A DNA stretch of 64,000 nucleotides. Source: Comamonas sp. KCTC 72670 (lineage in GTDB: Bacteria > Myxococcota > Myxococcia > Myxococcales > Myxococcaceae). The position numbers and the translations under genes are program-made. The stretch's first letter is position 1. The number at the start of each line of letters is the position of its first letter. The notes below the pieces were generated by a model. That model was not told where the DNA came from. It worked only from the letters and a program-made list of their open reading frames with translations, and searched no databases. Positions 50,997 to 57,865 of this stretch are shown here, piece by piece. The stretch covers positions 124,001 to 188,000 of the forward strand of contig BNCN01000005.1 of the NCBI GenBank assembly GCA_014656495.1, in the 5' to 3' direction.

Positions 50997-51899
50997 ATGA
51001 TGCGGACTCGGTGGTGGTGGGCAACGGTGGTGCTGGGGGCGGGGGCCTGCGGGGAGACGCCCCTTCCGGACGCCGCGCCGCGGCTGGCGCGGAGCGGGCT
51101 CGCGCTGAGCTCCGCGCCTCGGGGCGTCCAGGGGACCTTCGTCCACGAGGGGGCTTCGGCGCGCTTCTCTTCCCGCGAGGTGGAGCCCGGGGTGTTCCGC
51201 ATCGAGGTCCGGCTGCGAGGCCTGACGCTCACGGGCCTGATGGAGCCTGCCCAGGGCGTCTCCCTGCTGGATGGCTTCGCCGACGCGAACGGCGCGGAGG
51301 CGCAGATGCGCGAGCCGGACCGCGCGTTGCTCACCGCGCTCTACCGCGCGCTCAACGCGAAGCTCCCGGTGGGGGATGACGCGGCGCCCGAGGCCATGTA
51401 CCTGCGCCGCGCGGTGGGGGTCTGGTCCCAGTTTCCGGACAGCGTGGCGCTCCAGCGCGCGGTGATGGGCGAGAAGGGCCGCGGCTACACGATGTTGTGC
51501 AGCTATGCGCGGTGCAACGGGCGCAACACCGGGAGCTGCGAGGGCAACTACAACTGGTACGCGTACGCGACGCATGACTGCGACCGGGGCGGCTTCGACT
51601 GGCCCGGCAATCAACAACTGGCGCAGCTCGGTGACCATTACTGGTGCAATGGCGATGAGTACTTCCTGGCCGGGGGCGTGTGGCAGTGCGGCACGCCCAA
51701 TCACTGGCACCGGCCGAAGGTGGTGGGCAACTGCTTCGGCCGCTGCGGCCCCGAGTGTGGCGGCGACACCCAGTACACCCGGGATGCCACCAACCACGAC
51801 AGCTGCGTGCGCAACGGGCACATGCTGGTGAGCGGCTGGTGCAATGACCAGTTCGTCGCCGCCGTGGATGACGAGCTGTTCGCCCCCAACTGCTACTGA
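50997..51899 (+). CDS. Secreted lipoprotein with phospholipase A2-like His-Asp motif
   Basis: 300 residues from ATG 50997 (a second ATG is at 51000), with GGAGGGAG just upstream. The lipobox is LGAGAC. The C-terminal half is rich in Cys and aromatic residues: MLCSYARCNGRNTGSCEGNY and CFGRCGPECGG, then RDATNHDSCVRNGH. The HD-x-C order after a Gly/Cys loop recalls secreted phospholipase A2, but I cannot see a full Ca-binding loop. It could equally be a Cys-rich binding protein. It is followed by a short lipoprotein gene three bases away. Confidence 0.7.
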   Translation: MMRTRWWWATVVLGAGACGETPLPDAAPRLARSGLALSSAPRGVQGTFVHEGASARFSSREVEPGVFRIEVRLRGLTLTGLMEPAQGVSLLDGFADANGAEAQMREPDRALLTALYRALNAKLPVGDDAAPEAMYLRRAVGVWSQFPDSVALQRAVMGEKGRGYTMLCSYARCNGRNTGSCEGNYNWYAYATHDCDRGGFDWPGNQQLAQLGDHYWCNGDEYFLAGGVWQCGTPNHWHRPKVVGNCFGRCGPECGGDTQYTRDATNHDSCVRNGHMLVSGWCNDQFVAAVDDELFAPNCY

Positions 51900-51902
51900 G
51901 CC

Positions 51903-52280
51903 ATGTCACGACGGGCCAGGCAGGTCGGGTGGGCGGGGTGGCTGCTGGTGACGGCGCTGGGGTGCGCCTCTCCGGTGTCGAAGACGCAATCCGCGGAGGC
52001 GGCGGTGCGCCACTTCTTCTCGGTGCTGCCCACGGGGGATTGCCAGGTGCTGGCGCCGCTGCTGGCCACGGGGGGCAGCGCGAGGCCCTGTGTGGAGACG
52101 GTGCGGGAGCTGCGGGCACATGGCCTCGGGCTGGTGGGGATTGTCGGGTCGACGGTGGATGGCCGCGACGCGGAGGCCGTCCTCGTGCGCGCCCGGGTGA
52201 CCCATGGTGGACGTGAGCGTCCGGCACCATGGTTGCTACGGGTGGAGCGGCAGCGAGGGACCTGGCGGGTGCGCTTTTGA
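51903..52280 (+). CDS. Small lipoprotein, unknown function
   Basis: 125 residues from ATG 51903, four bases after the preceding stop. The signal is MSRRARQVGWAGWLLVTALG with Cys at the +1 site. A stretch AAVRHFFSVLPTGDCQVLAP resembles the start of NTF2-like or SnoaL-type lipoprotein domains, and the end LRVERQRGTWRVRF is a typical last strand of that fold. It is probably co-transcribed with the genes on both sides. Confidence 0.75.
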   Translation: MSRRARQVGWAGWLLVTALGCASPVSKTQSAEAAVRHFFSVLPTGDCQVLAPLLATGGSARPCVETVRELRAHGLGLVGIVGSTVDGRDAEAVLVRARVTHGGRERPAPWLLRVERQRGTWRVRF

Positions 52281-52297
52281 GCGCGGGGGTGGGGGGC

Positions 52298-52855
52298 ATG
52301 CGGATTCGTCACTGTCTGGTGCTGGGAGGGGCCGGTGTTCTCGCCGTGGCCGTGGGGGCCGTGAAGCTGTGGCCCGCGCCGGTCGTGGAGCCGGCGCAGG
52401 TCGCGGCCTTCACCGCGCCCGAGCCCCTGCCTCCACCGCCGCCTCCTCCCGCGCCACCCCAGCGGGTCCCGGTGAGGGCCGTCGAGTCGGTGGCGCGGAC
52501 GCCGCCGCCCCCGCGCGAAACACCGCAGGTCTCCGTGGCGCGTTTGCCGCCCGAACCCATGGAGCCCGAGCCCGAGTTGTCCCATCCGCCCCCGCAGTAC
52601 AACGACGACATCGAGCCCGAGCTGCCGCAGACAGCCCAGTGGGAGTTGGACAAGACCGCGCGGCTGGCGGCGCTGGTGGAGCGCGACGTGGTGCGACTGG
52701 CGCGTGAGCGAGAGGACGCGGTGATGCAGGGCGACTACCAGCGCAGCGAGCAGATTGACGTGATGCTCCAGCGGAACCTGGAGCAGCTGCGCGGGCTGCA
52801 TGACGAGATTCGCAAGCTGGTCGCCGTGGTGAATGGCGTCGACTTGCCGGAGTGA
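52298..52855 (+). CDS. Proline-rich membrane-anchored protein with C-terminal coiled coil
   Basis: 185 residues from ATG 52298. A single N-terminal hydrophobic helix (HCLVLGGAGVLAVAVGAVKL) is followed by about 75 residues of Pro-rich linker (EPLPPPPPPPAPPQ and PPQYNDDIEPELPQ). The C-terminal 65 residues are helical and charged (LDKTARLAALVERDVVRLAR, EQIDVMLQRNLEQLRGLHDE). It looks like a periplasm-spanning or wall-contacting anchor. The family is not recognised. Confidence 0.72.
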   Translation: MRIRHCLVLGGAGVLAVAVGAVKLWPAPVVEPAQVAAFTAPEPLPPPPPPPAPPQRVPVRAVESVARTPPPPRETPQVSVARLPPEPMEPEPELSHPPPQYNDDIEPELPQTAQWELDKTARLAALVERDVVRLAREREDAVMQGDYQRSEQIDVMLQRNLEQLRGLHDEIRKLVAVVNGVDLPE

Positions 52856-52860
52856 GCCGC

Positions 52861-52895
52861 GCGGCTCCGCAGTGGCGGCCCTGCGGCGGAGCCGC
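52861..52895. terminator. Hairpin after the Pro-rich protein gene
   Basis: GCGGCTCCGC (52861-52870) and GCGGAGCCGC (52886-52895) are a perfect 10-bp inverted repeat with a 15-base loop, three bases after the end of the gene. No T-run follows. Confidence 0.5.
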
Positions 52896-53115
52896 TGCGT
52901 CCCGGGGCGTTGGGGCGGCCGGCCAGCGCTTGGATGCACAGCGGCTCCACGGCGTGGCCGATGCCGTCGGGGACGGTGCGCACGTGCCGGATGCGGCGCC
53001 GCGCGTAAGGGGCTCCGGTCCGAGCCCGCGCATCCGTGGCCGTTGCTCCGTTCTGGGAGAAATGTGCGGACGGGCGTGAGTTGAGGACGTGCGTGGGGGC
53101 TCACACCTTTGACCC

Positions 53116-54063
53116 ATGCGCAGCCCCTCTCGAACCCCTGGTGCTCCACGCTTCACCGCCGCTGCTCCCGCGCCCATCACGGGGCCGTTCCCCTATCGAG
53201 GCCACCGGGCGCTCATCACGGGCGCTTCGTCTGGCATCGGTGAGGCGTTCGCCCGGCTGCTCGCGGCGCGTGGCATGAACCTCGTCCTGGTGGCGCGTTC
53301 GGAGCGCGCGCTGCGGGCTTTGGCATCGCGGTTGTCGGCGCGGCACGCCGTCTCCGTCGAGGTGCTGCCCATGGACCTCAGCCGGGAAGGGGCCGCGCAT
53401 GCCTTGCATGCGCGCTGCCGCGAGCAGTCTCTTACGGTGGACCTGCTCATCAACAACGCGGGCTTCGCCACGCACGGCACCTTCGAGGCGGTGCCCCAGG
53501 CGCGGCAGCACGCGCAGGTGATGCTCAACGTCACCGCGCTGATGGACGCCACGCACCTCTTCCTCCCGGCGATGCTGGCGCGAGGGCAGGGCGGCATCAT
53601 CAACGTGGCCTCCGTCGCGGGGTACCAGCCGCTGCCGTACATGGCCACCTACGCCGCGACGAAGGCCTTCGTCCTCTCCTTCACCGAGGCGCTCTGGGCG
53701 GAGAACCGCAAGCGCGGTGTCCGGGTGGTGGCGCTCAGCCCGGGGCCGGTGGATACGTCCTTCTTCGCGGTGGTGGGCTCACGCCGCGTGTCGGTCGGAC
53801 CCATCGCCACCGCCGAGCAGGCGGCGCGCGCGGGGCTCCGCGGTCTGGAGAAGGGCCGGCCCTCGTTCATCGCGGGCTGGCGGAACTGGCTTCAGGCCAA
53901 CGTGCCGCGCTTCGTGCCTCGCGCCGTCACCGTGAAGGTGGCCGCGGGGGTGTTGAAGCCACCCACGCGGATGCGACCGGCTGACGGAGGGAGCGCCGCG
54001 GTGGCGCTCCCTCCGGAGCATCAGGCGCGGACGCTCGACTTCCTCGCGCCCGCGCGCCGGTAG
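53116..54063 (+). CDS. Short-chain dehydrogenase/reductase
   Basis: 315 residues from ATG 53116. Classical SDR motifs are present: cofactor-binding LITGASSGIGEAFARLLA, the NNAG motif (LLINNAGFATHGTF), the catalytic Ser in NVASVAGYQPLP, and YMATYAATKAF with the YxxxK pair. Such enzymes reduce or oxidise keto or hydroxy groups with NAD(P). The last 43 bp overlap the convergent small basic protein gene. The substrate is unknown. Confidence 0.92.
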   Translation: MRSPSRTPGAPRFTAAAPAPITGPFPYRGHRALITGASSGIGEAFARLLAARGMNLVLVARSERALRALASRLSARHAVSVEVLPMDLSREGAAHALHARCREQSLTVDLLINNAGFATHGTFEAVPQARQHAQVMLNVTALMDATHLFLPAMLARGQGGIINVASVAGYQPLPYMATYAATKAFVLSFTEALWAENRKRGVRVVALSPGPVDTSFFAVVGSRRVSVGPIATAEQAARAGLRGLEKGRPSFIAGWRNWLQANVPRFVPRAVTVKVAAGVLKPPTRMRPADGGSAAVALPPEHQARTLDFLAPARR

Positions 54064-54422
54064 GCCTTGCCGGCCTTGAGTGGGGTGGTGTCTCCGCGTC
54101 CCGTCGTCTTCTTGAGCCGGCCCTCCTTGCGGTACGCCGCCGCGGCCACCGTGGGCAGCGTCTTGCGCCGTGCGGTGCTGCTCTGCCCGGGCTCCGGCTC
54201 CGGCAGCTTGCGGCTCTTCGCGGTGAGGCCCTGCCCCGGCGCACGGCGGGGGCTCACGCTGCGGTCCTCGAAGGTCTGCTTGCCAATGGCCCGCCGCCCG
54301 CTCTTCTTCGCTTTGTGGGCGCTGTCCGCACCGGCTCGGTGCACGTCCGTGGGCTTCAGCTCCAACGTCGTTCCCTGTCGCTTCGCGCGCTTCACACGTT
54401 CCGCCTGGCTCTTCTCTGGCAT
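54021..54422 (-). CDS. Small Lys/Arg-rich basic protein
   Basis: 133 residues from ATG 54422, with GGGAGGA four bases upstream, a strong ribosome site that supports this gene. The sequence is very rich in Lys, Arg, Ala and Thr (SQAERVKRAKRQGTTLELK, AHKAKKSGRRAIGKQTFEDR, AYRKEGRLKKTTGRGDTTP, ending KAYRRAGARKSSVRA). It is probably disordered and could bind nucleic acid. A second gene of similar type lies at 55287-55586. Confidence 0.75.
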   Translation of the reverse strand: MPEKSQAERVKRAKRQGTTLELKPTDVHRAGADSAHKAKKSGRRAIGKQTFEDRSVSPRRAPGQGLTAKSRKLPEPEPGQSSTARRKTLPTVAAAAYRKEGRLKKTTGRGDTTPLKAGKAYRRAGARKSSVRA

Positions 54423-54567
54423 GCGTCCTCCCAATCGAGACAGGTAGGAATGCAGGGCGGGAGATGCCAGGGAGCGACAGGGCGGGCGGGCCCCGGTGCC
54501 CATGTCCGGCTCGGCCCTGGGGGACGGGTTGCGTGGGTGAAGGTCCCAGTGCTCCCATGCATTCACC

Positions 54568-55227
54568 GTGCGCCGCCCCCGGACCCTCCAGGCCGAGCCG
54601 TGCTCCTCCTCGGACCCGAGCGAGGCGCGCATCGTCTGTCCTGGGTGTGGGTGCGCCGTTCCCGTGCTCGCGGAGGCGCACTGTGTGGGGTGCGGCGCCA
54701 GCCTGGAGGCGACCTTGGGCGCGGCGCGTGGACCTCCTCCGCCGTCGCCGCCCCGGCGTCTCACGCGGGCTCAGCGCGCGGCCGTGCTGCGTCCGCTGCG
54801 GTCCTCGCATCATGCCTGGGGGACGTTCTTCCTCTTCGCCGGGGCATGGATGCTGCCGGTGGCGCTGGGCTTCGTGCGGCCCTTGCTGCTGCTGTCCTGC
54901 ATCTTCATGGGCATGGGTTTGTTGTTCCGACGCTCGGCGTGGCCCGCGCGGGCGCGGCGCGAGCAGAAGCGCCGGTTGCAGGCGCTCATCTGGGGCCTGC
55001 CCGCCGCGGCCGAGCTCACGCGGGTGGAGCGACAGGTCGTGCCGATGTTGGAGGCTGGGCGGCTCGTGCAGCTCGACTACGTCTTCACCGTGCATGGCCA
55101 GCGCTTCGAGGGGAGCCAGCCTTCACCGCACGCCTCGGACCTGCAGCGGCACCCCCGGGAGCGGGTGTGGGCGGTCTACGTGGCGGAGTCGCCGGAGGTC
55201 AGCGCGCTCTGGCCTCCGGGGCCTTGA
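54568..55227 (+). CDS. Zinc-ribbon protein with two membrane helices
   Basis: 219 residues from GTG 54568. The N-terminus carries a zinc ribbon (CPGCGCAVPVLAEAHCVGCG), followed by a Pro-rich linker, two hydrophobic helices at about residues 85-125 (WGTFFLFAGAWMLPVALGF and LLLLSCIFMGMGLL) and a cytosolic C-terminal domain (RVERQVVPMLEAGRLVQLDY, FTVHGQRFEGSQP). The family is not recognised. The start is unsure because no clear ribosome site precedes it. Confidence 0.7.
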   Translation: MRRPRTLQAEPCSSSDPSEARIVCPGCGCAVPVLAEAHCVGCGASLEATLGAARGPPPPSPPRRLTRAQRAAVLRPLRSSHHAWGTFFLFAGAWMLPVALGFVRPLLLLSCIFMGMGLLFRRSAWPARARREQKRRLQALIWGLPAAAELTRVERQVVPMLEAGRLVQLDYVFTVHGQRFEGSQPSPHASDLQRHPRERVWAVYVAESPEVSALWPPGP

Positions 55228-55233
55228 GCGGGC

Positions 55234-55268
55234 ACGGCCCCTTCCGGGCATCGCCAGGAAGGGGCCGT
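55234..55268. terminator. Hairpin between convergent genes
   Basis: ACGGCCCCTTCC and GGAAGGGGCCGT form a perfect 12-bp stem with an 11-base loop in the 59-bp gap between two convergent genes. It is the strongest hairpin in the window and probably a bidirectional terminator. Confidence 0.65.
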
Positions 55269-55286
55269 CACGTCGAGGCGGGGTGG

Positions 55287-55586
55287 CTAGCCTCCGTGAA
55301 GGGGCAGGCGCTTCTTCGGCCCGCCCACGTGCTTCACGTTCATCTCGCTGGGGGTCTTCTTGCGGCCCTTGAGTGTGGTGGCCCGCCGCCGATGGCTCTT
55401 GGGCTCATGGGTCTCCGCGGCGGGACCCAGCGTCACGCGCTCCAGGGTCTTCTGGCGCCGCAGCGCGGCCGCGTCATCCCGGGCCAGCGTCTTGCGCCCC
55501 TTGCTGGCTTGCACACTGGGCTGGGCTCCGTGCGCGTCGACCCGCCGCCTGTTCTTGATGCCTGCCACTGTCGTCCGAACGGCCAT
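55287..55586 (-). CDS. Small Arg/Lys-rich basic protein
   Basis: 99 residues from ATG 55586, with GAGGAGG five bases upstream. The sequence (MAVRTTVAGIKNRRRVDAHG, KGRKTLARDDAAALRRQKTL, SHRRRATTLKGRKKTPSEM) is basic with no hydrophobic core and ends KHVGGPKKRLPLHGG. The character and strong ribosome site match the gene at 54021-54422. It may be a DNA- or RNA-binding small protein. It lies just beyond the end of toxin module 2. Confidence 0.72.
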   Translation of the reverse strand: MAVRTTVAGIKNRRRVDAHGAQPSVQASKGRKTLARDDAAALRRQKTLERVTLGPAAETHEPKSHRRRATTLKGRKKTPSEMNVKHVGGPKKRLPLHGG

Positions 55587-55708
55587 GTTGCCTCCTCGCG
55601 GTGAGGTATGGACGGCGCCCTGGCTTTTCCATCCCCCTCCTGGGGGCGGCGGAGGTCGTTGCTTCCTTGCTCGCCGGGAACCTGCGGCAGGGAGGCTCGT
55701 CAGAATGC

Positions 55709-56500
55709 TCAATCCTCGGGATGCGTGAGAGGAAAGGCCAGTGGAATGAAAGGCGCATACGTTACCCGGCGCACCAGCCCAGGGCAGAGCGGGTACTCCG
55801 GCTGCGTTCGGAGTCCCAGGGCCGATGCGATGTTGAGCACGGCGAGCCCTTCCACCATGACCTGGCTGTTCGGTTCGAACGCAAGGTCCCTCGCCAGGCT
55901 CGTCTGGCGCTGCTTTTTCTGAAGCAGGGAATGGTCCAGCAGCACGGCGGAGAATGCTGAATCGAAGGCGTCCGAGTCCTTGTTCAGCAGTGCGAGGCAG
56001 AGGTCCAGCCGCGATGCCGAGCCACCTTCAAGTGCCGTCTCGAACTGCGTCAGCACCCGCGTGAGCGGTGTCCTGTCCGAAGCGCCGAAGTGGACGAGCA
56101 GGTACAGGAAGCGGGCGTAGGCGAAGTCATCCTCGTACTCCTCGCCTTGCATCCACGTGTCCGCCGAGTGGTCGGCAATCTTCCGGGCGAGCTTCCACTG
56201 AGAGGCGGTAACGGCGTCGAAGAAAGGGCCGTTCAAGCTGGCGCGCCGGTGGGGAGATGCTTCGTTTCCTTCCGCGCGGCAGCGCTCCAGGACATGGGCG
56301 CGCACCAGCGCGGACTGGATGAGCCAGTGGAAGAACGCGTCTGTATTCGCCTCCCGAAGCAGAAGGCTGATTCCGAGTGCCCGGTACTGCTGCGACAACG
56401 TGTGACCGATGCCTCCCAGGTGCCGGCTTTGCGTCTGACCGGTGGCGGTCTCCGCCAGCATCCGCGCATAGGCGGCGAGCTGTTCAGGCAACGATTCCAT
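55709..56500 (-). CDS. Imm49-family immunity protein, module 2
   Basis: 263 residues from ATG 56500, 20 bases after the Imm11 gene. It shares the Imm49 pattern of the protein at 8590-9387: FFHWLIQSALVRAHVLERCR, GEEYEDDFAYARFLYLLVHF, RLDLCLALLNKDSDAFDSAF and LNIASALGLRTQPEYPLCPG. It is the last gene of module 2, the same place as in module 1. A protective cytosolic role against a module toxin is inferred from the family. Confidence 0.82.
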   Translation of the reverse strand: MESLPEQLAAYARMLAETATGQTQSRHLGGIGHTLSQQYRALGISLLLREANTDAFFHWLIQSALVRAHVLERCRAEGNEASPHRRASLNGPFFDAVTASQWKLARKIADHSADTWMQGEEYEDDFAYARFLYLLVHFGASDRTPLTRVLTQFETALEGGSASRLDLCLALLNKDSDAFDSAFSAVLLDHSLLQKKQRQTSLARDLAFEPNSQVMVEGLAVLNIASALGLRTQPEYPLCPGLVRRVTYAPFIPLAFPLTHPED

Positions 56501-56520
56501 TCGCGTGTCCCCAATGCCAG

Positions 56521-57096
56521 TCAGTACGTGAAGCGGGAAGGTTCCGTGAACCGGATGCCCGTGAGGCCCGCCGCGTGAATCTGCTCGACGATGTCCTCAC
56601 GGAACATGGGCGCGTAGGGGAAGTACTTGAGCCGGAAGATGGGCGCTTGCGTATGGATGCGCCCTTCGTCCAGGACGAGTTGTTCGACGCTGCTGAGCAG
56701 CGCTGGATCAATGGCGTTTCGGGTACAGACCGTGCGCTCGAAGTCGATGCAATCCTGGAGGTCTACCTGGTGGAGGATGAAGAACGGTCCACGTTCCTTC
56801 CGGCCCTTGTGATTGATGATGTCGACCGGCAGGAACTCGTTGTGTGGGAGTGCAGCCCCTCCGAGAAGCTCGCGCGTGCGCGCGGAAACGACCAGTGCGC
56901 TGGTGATGTTCGAGATGAAGTCCTCGGTCCGCAGGTCCTCTGGGAAGCTGTCGTTCATCCGGAACCGGGCGTCCGAGGGGAAGTCCGCGGCGCGCGGGAC
57001 GCCATCGAAGAGCGCGTAGTCGAACTCGTCGCCCTCCAACCTGTCGAGGCGGCATGCACCGCGACCGATGTGGTCCTCACCAATCAGGTAGCGCAT
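56521..57096 (-). CDS. Imm11-family immunity protein, module 2
   Basis: ATG 57096 is chosen because it is preceded by AGGACGAG and begins MRYLIGEDHIGRG; the frame is open to 57171 inside the toxin gene. The 191-residue product keeps the Imm11 landmarks: ARFRMNDSFPEDLRTEDFI, FLPVDIINHKGRKERGPFFI and IHAAGLTGIRFTEPS. It is clearly diverged from the module 1 copies, matching the divergence of the two toxins. It starts ten bases after the toxin stop. Confidence 0.85.
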   Translation of the reverse strand: MRYLIGEDHIGRGACRLDRLEGDEFDYALFDGVPRAADFPSDARFRMNDSFPEDLRTEDFISNITSALVVSARTRELLGGAALPHNEFLPVDIINHKGRKERGPFFILHQVDLQDCIDFERTVCTRNAIDPALLSSVEQLVLDEGRIHTQAPIFRLKYFPYAPMFREDIVEQIHAAGLTGIRFTEPSRFTY

Positions 57097-57106
57097 GGTC
57101 TCGTCC

Positions 57107-57865
57107 TTACCCCCAGATGGGGTTCTTGCTGATGTCCGCCATCGTAAAGGGACGGTACCAGCCATCGTCATCCGGATTCTTCCGCCGCTCCCAGAGTTGG
57201 AGGCTCGTCGCGCCGCGAGTGGTCAGCTTCGTGTAGAAGCTGGACTCGATGGCCTTGAGCTGGGCTTCGATGCTGGCCAGTGCCTCCTTGCTGATGTGTT
57301 CCTTGCGTTTCCGGCCAACCACCTTCCAGACCTGTTGTTCCAGACGCTTCGTGACCTGGTCGGTGTACTCGAGGTGTCCCCAACTGACGGGCAGATGGAT
57401 GGGATGGCTCTCGGGATTGGGATTGCGCCTGCGTGACTTGCCCGCGAGGCTCTTCTGAATCCAGGAGGTCCAGAGCCCGCGTGTGGTGTCGGGATAGCTG
57501 GCCTGCCAGGCCGCGGAGTTCCCCGGGTAGTGCGAAGCGGTCCCCGTGGCCTCGTAGTAGACGTCGTAGGACCAGAACGAGGGGAGACCCACCATATTGG
57601 AGGGCCGGTTGAGGATGAACGGGGTGATGTACTTCACGTCCTCGATGTACTCCGGGTCATATCCCGCCGCCGACTTGTCGATGGCTTCCTGCGGGATGAT
57701 GTGGTGTGCGCCGAAGTTGGGCCCGAGGAAGCCGCGGCCACCCTGCTTGCATGAGGTGGCGTACTTCTTGTGCGCGGGCATGTCGTCGGCGGCCTTGACG
57801 AACCAGCCCTTGCGTCCCTCTTTCTTGAGGTCGTTGATGTCGAGGTGGTCTTCCGTGTTGCTCAT
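57107..57865 (-). CDS. AHH-type nuclease toxin, module 2
   Basis: 252 residues from ATG 57865, overlapping the stop of the HEAT-ketosynthase gene (ATGA). The AHH signature is FGAHHIIPQEA and the second His block is VSWGHLEYTDQV. Unlike the module 1 toxin, the Cys pair before AHH is reduced to one Cys (SCKQGGRGFLG). The C-terminus DGWYRPFTMADISKNPIWG is shared in pattern with module 1. The protein carries no export signal, so adaptor-mediated delivery is inferred. Nucleic acid cleavage is expected from the family. Confidence 0.82.
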   Translation of the reverse strand: MSNTEDHLDINDLKKEGRKGWFVKAADDMPAHKKYATSCKQGGRGFLGPNFGAHHIIPQEAIDKSAAGYDPEYIEDVKYITPFILNRPSNMVGLPSFWSYDVYYEATGTASHYPGNSAAWQASYPDTTRGLWTSWIQKSLAGKSRRRNPNPESHPIHLPVSWGHLEYTDQVTKRLEQQVWKVVGRKRKEHISKEALASIEAQLKAIESSFYTKLTTRGATSLQLWERRKNPDDDGWYRPFTMADISKNPIWG

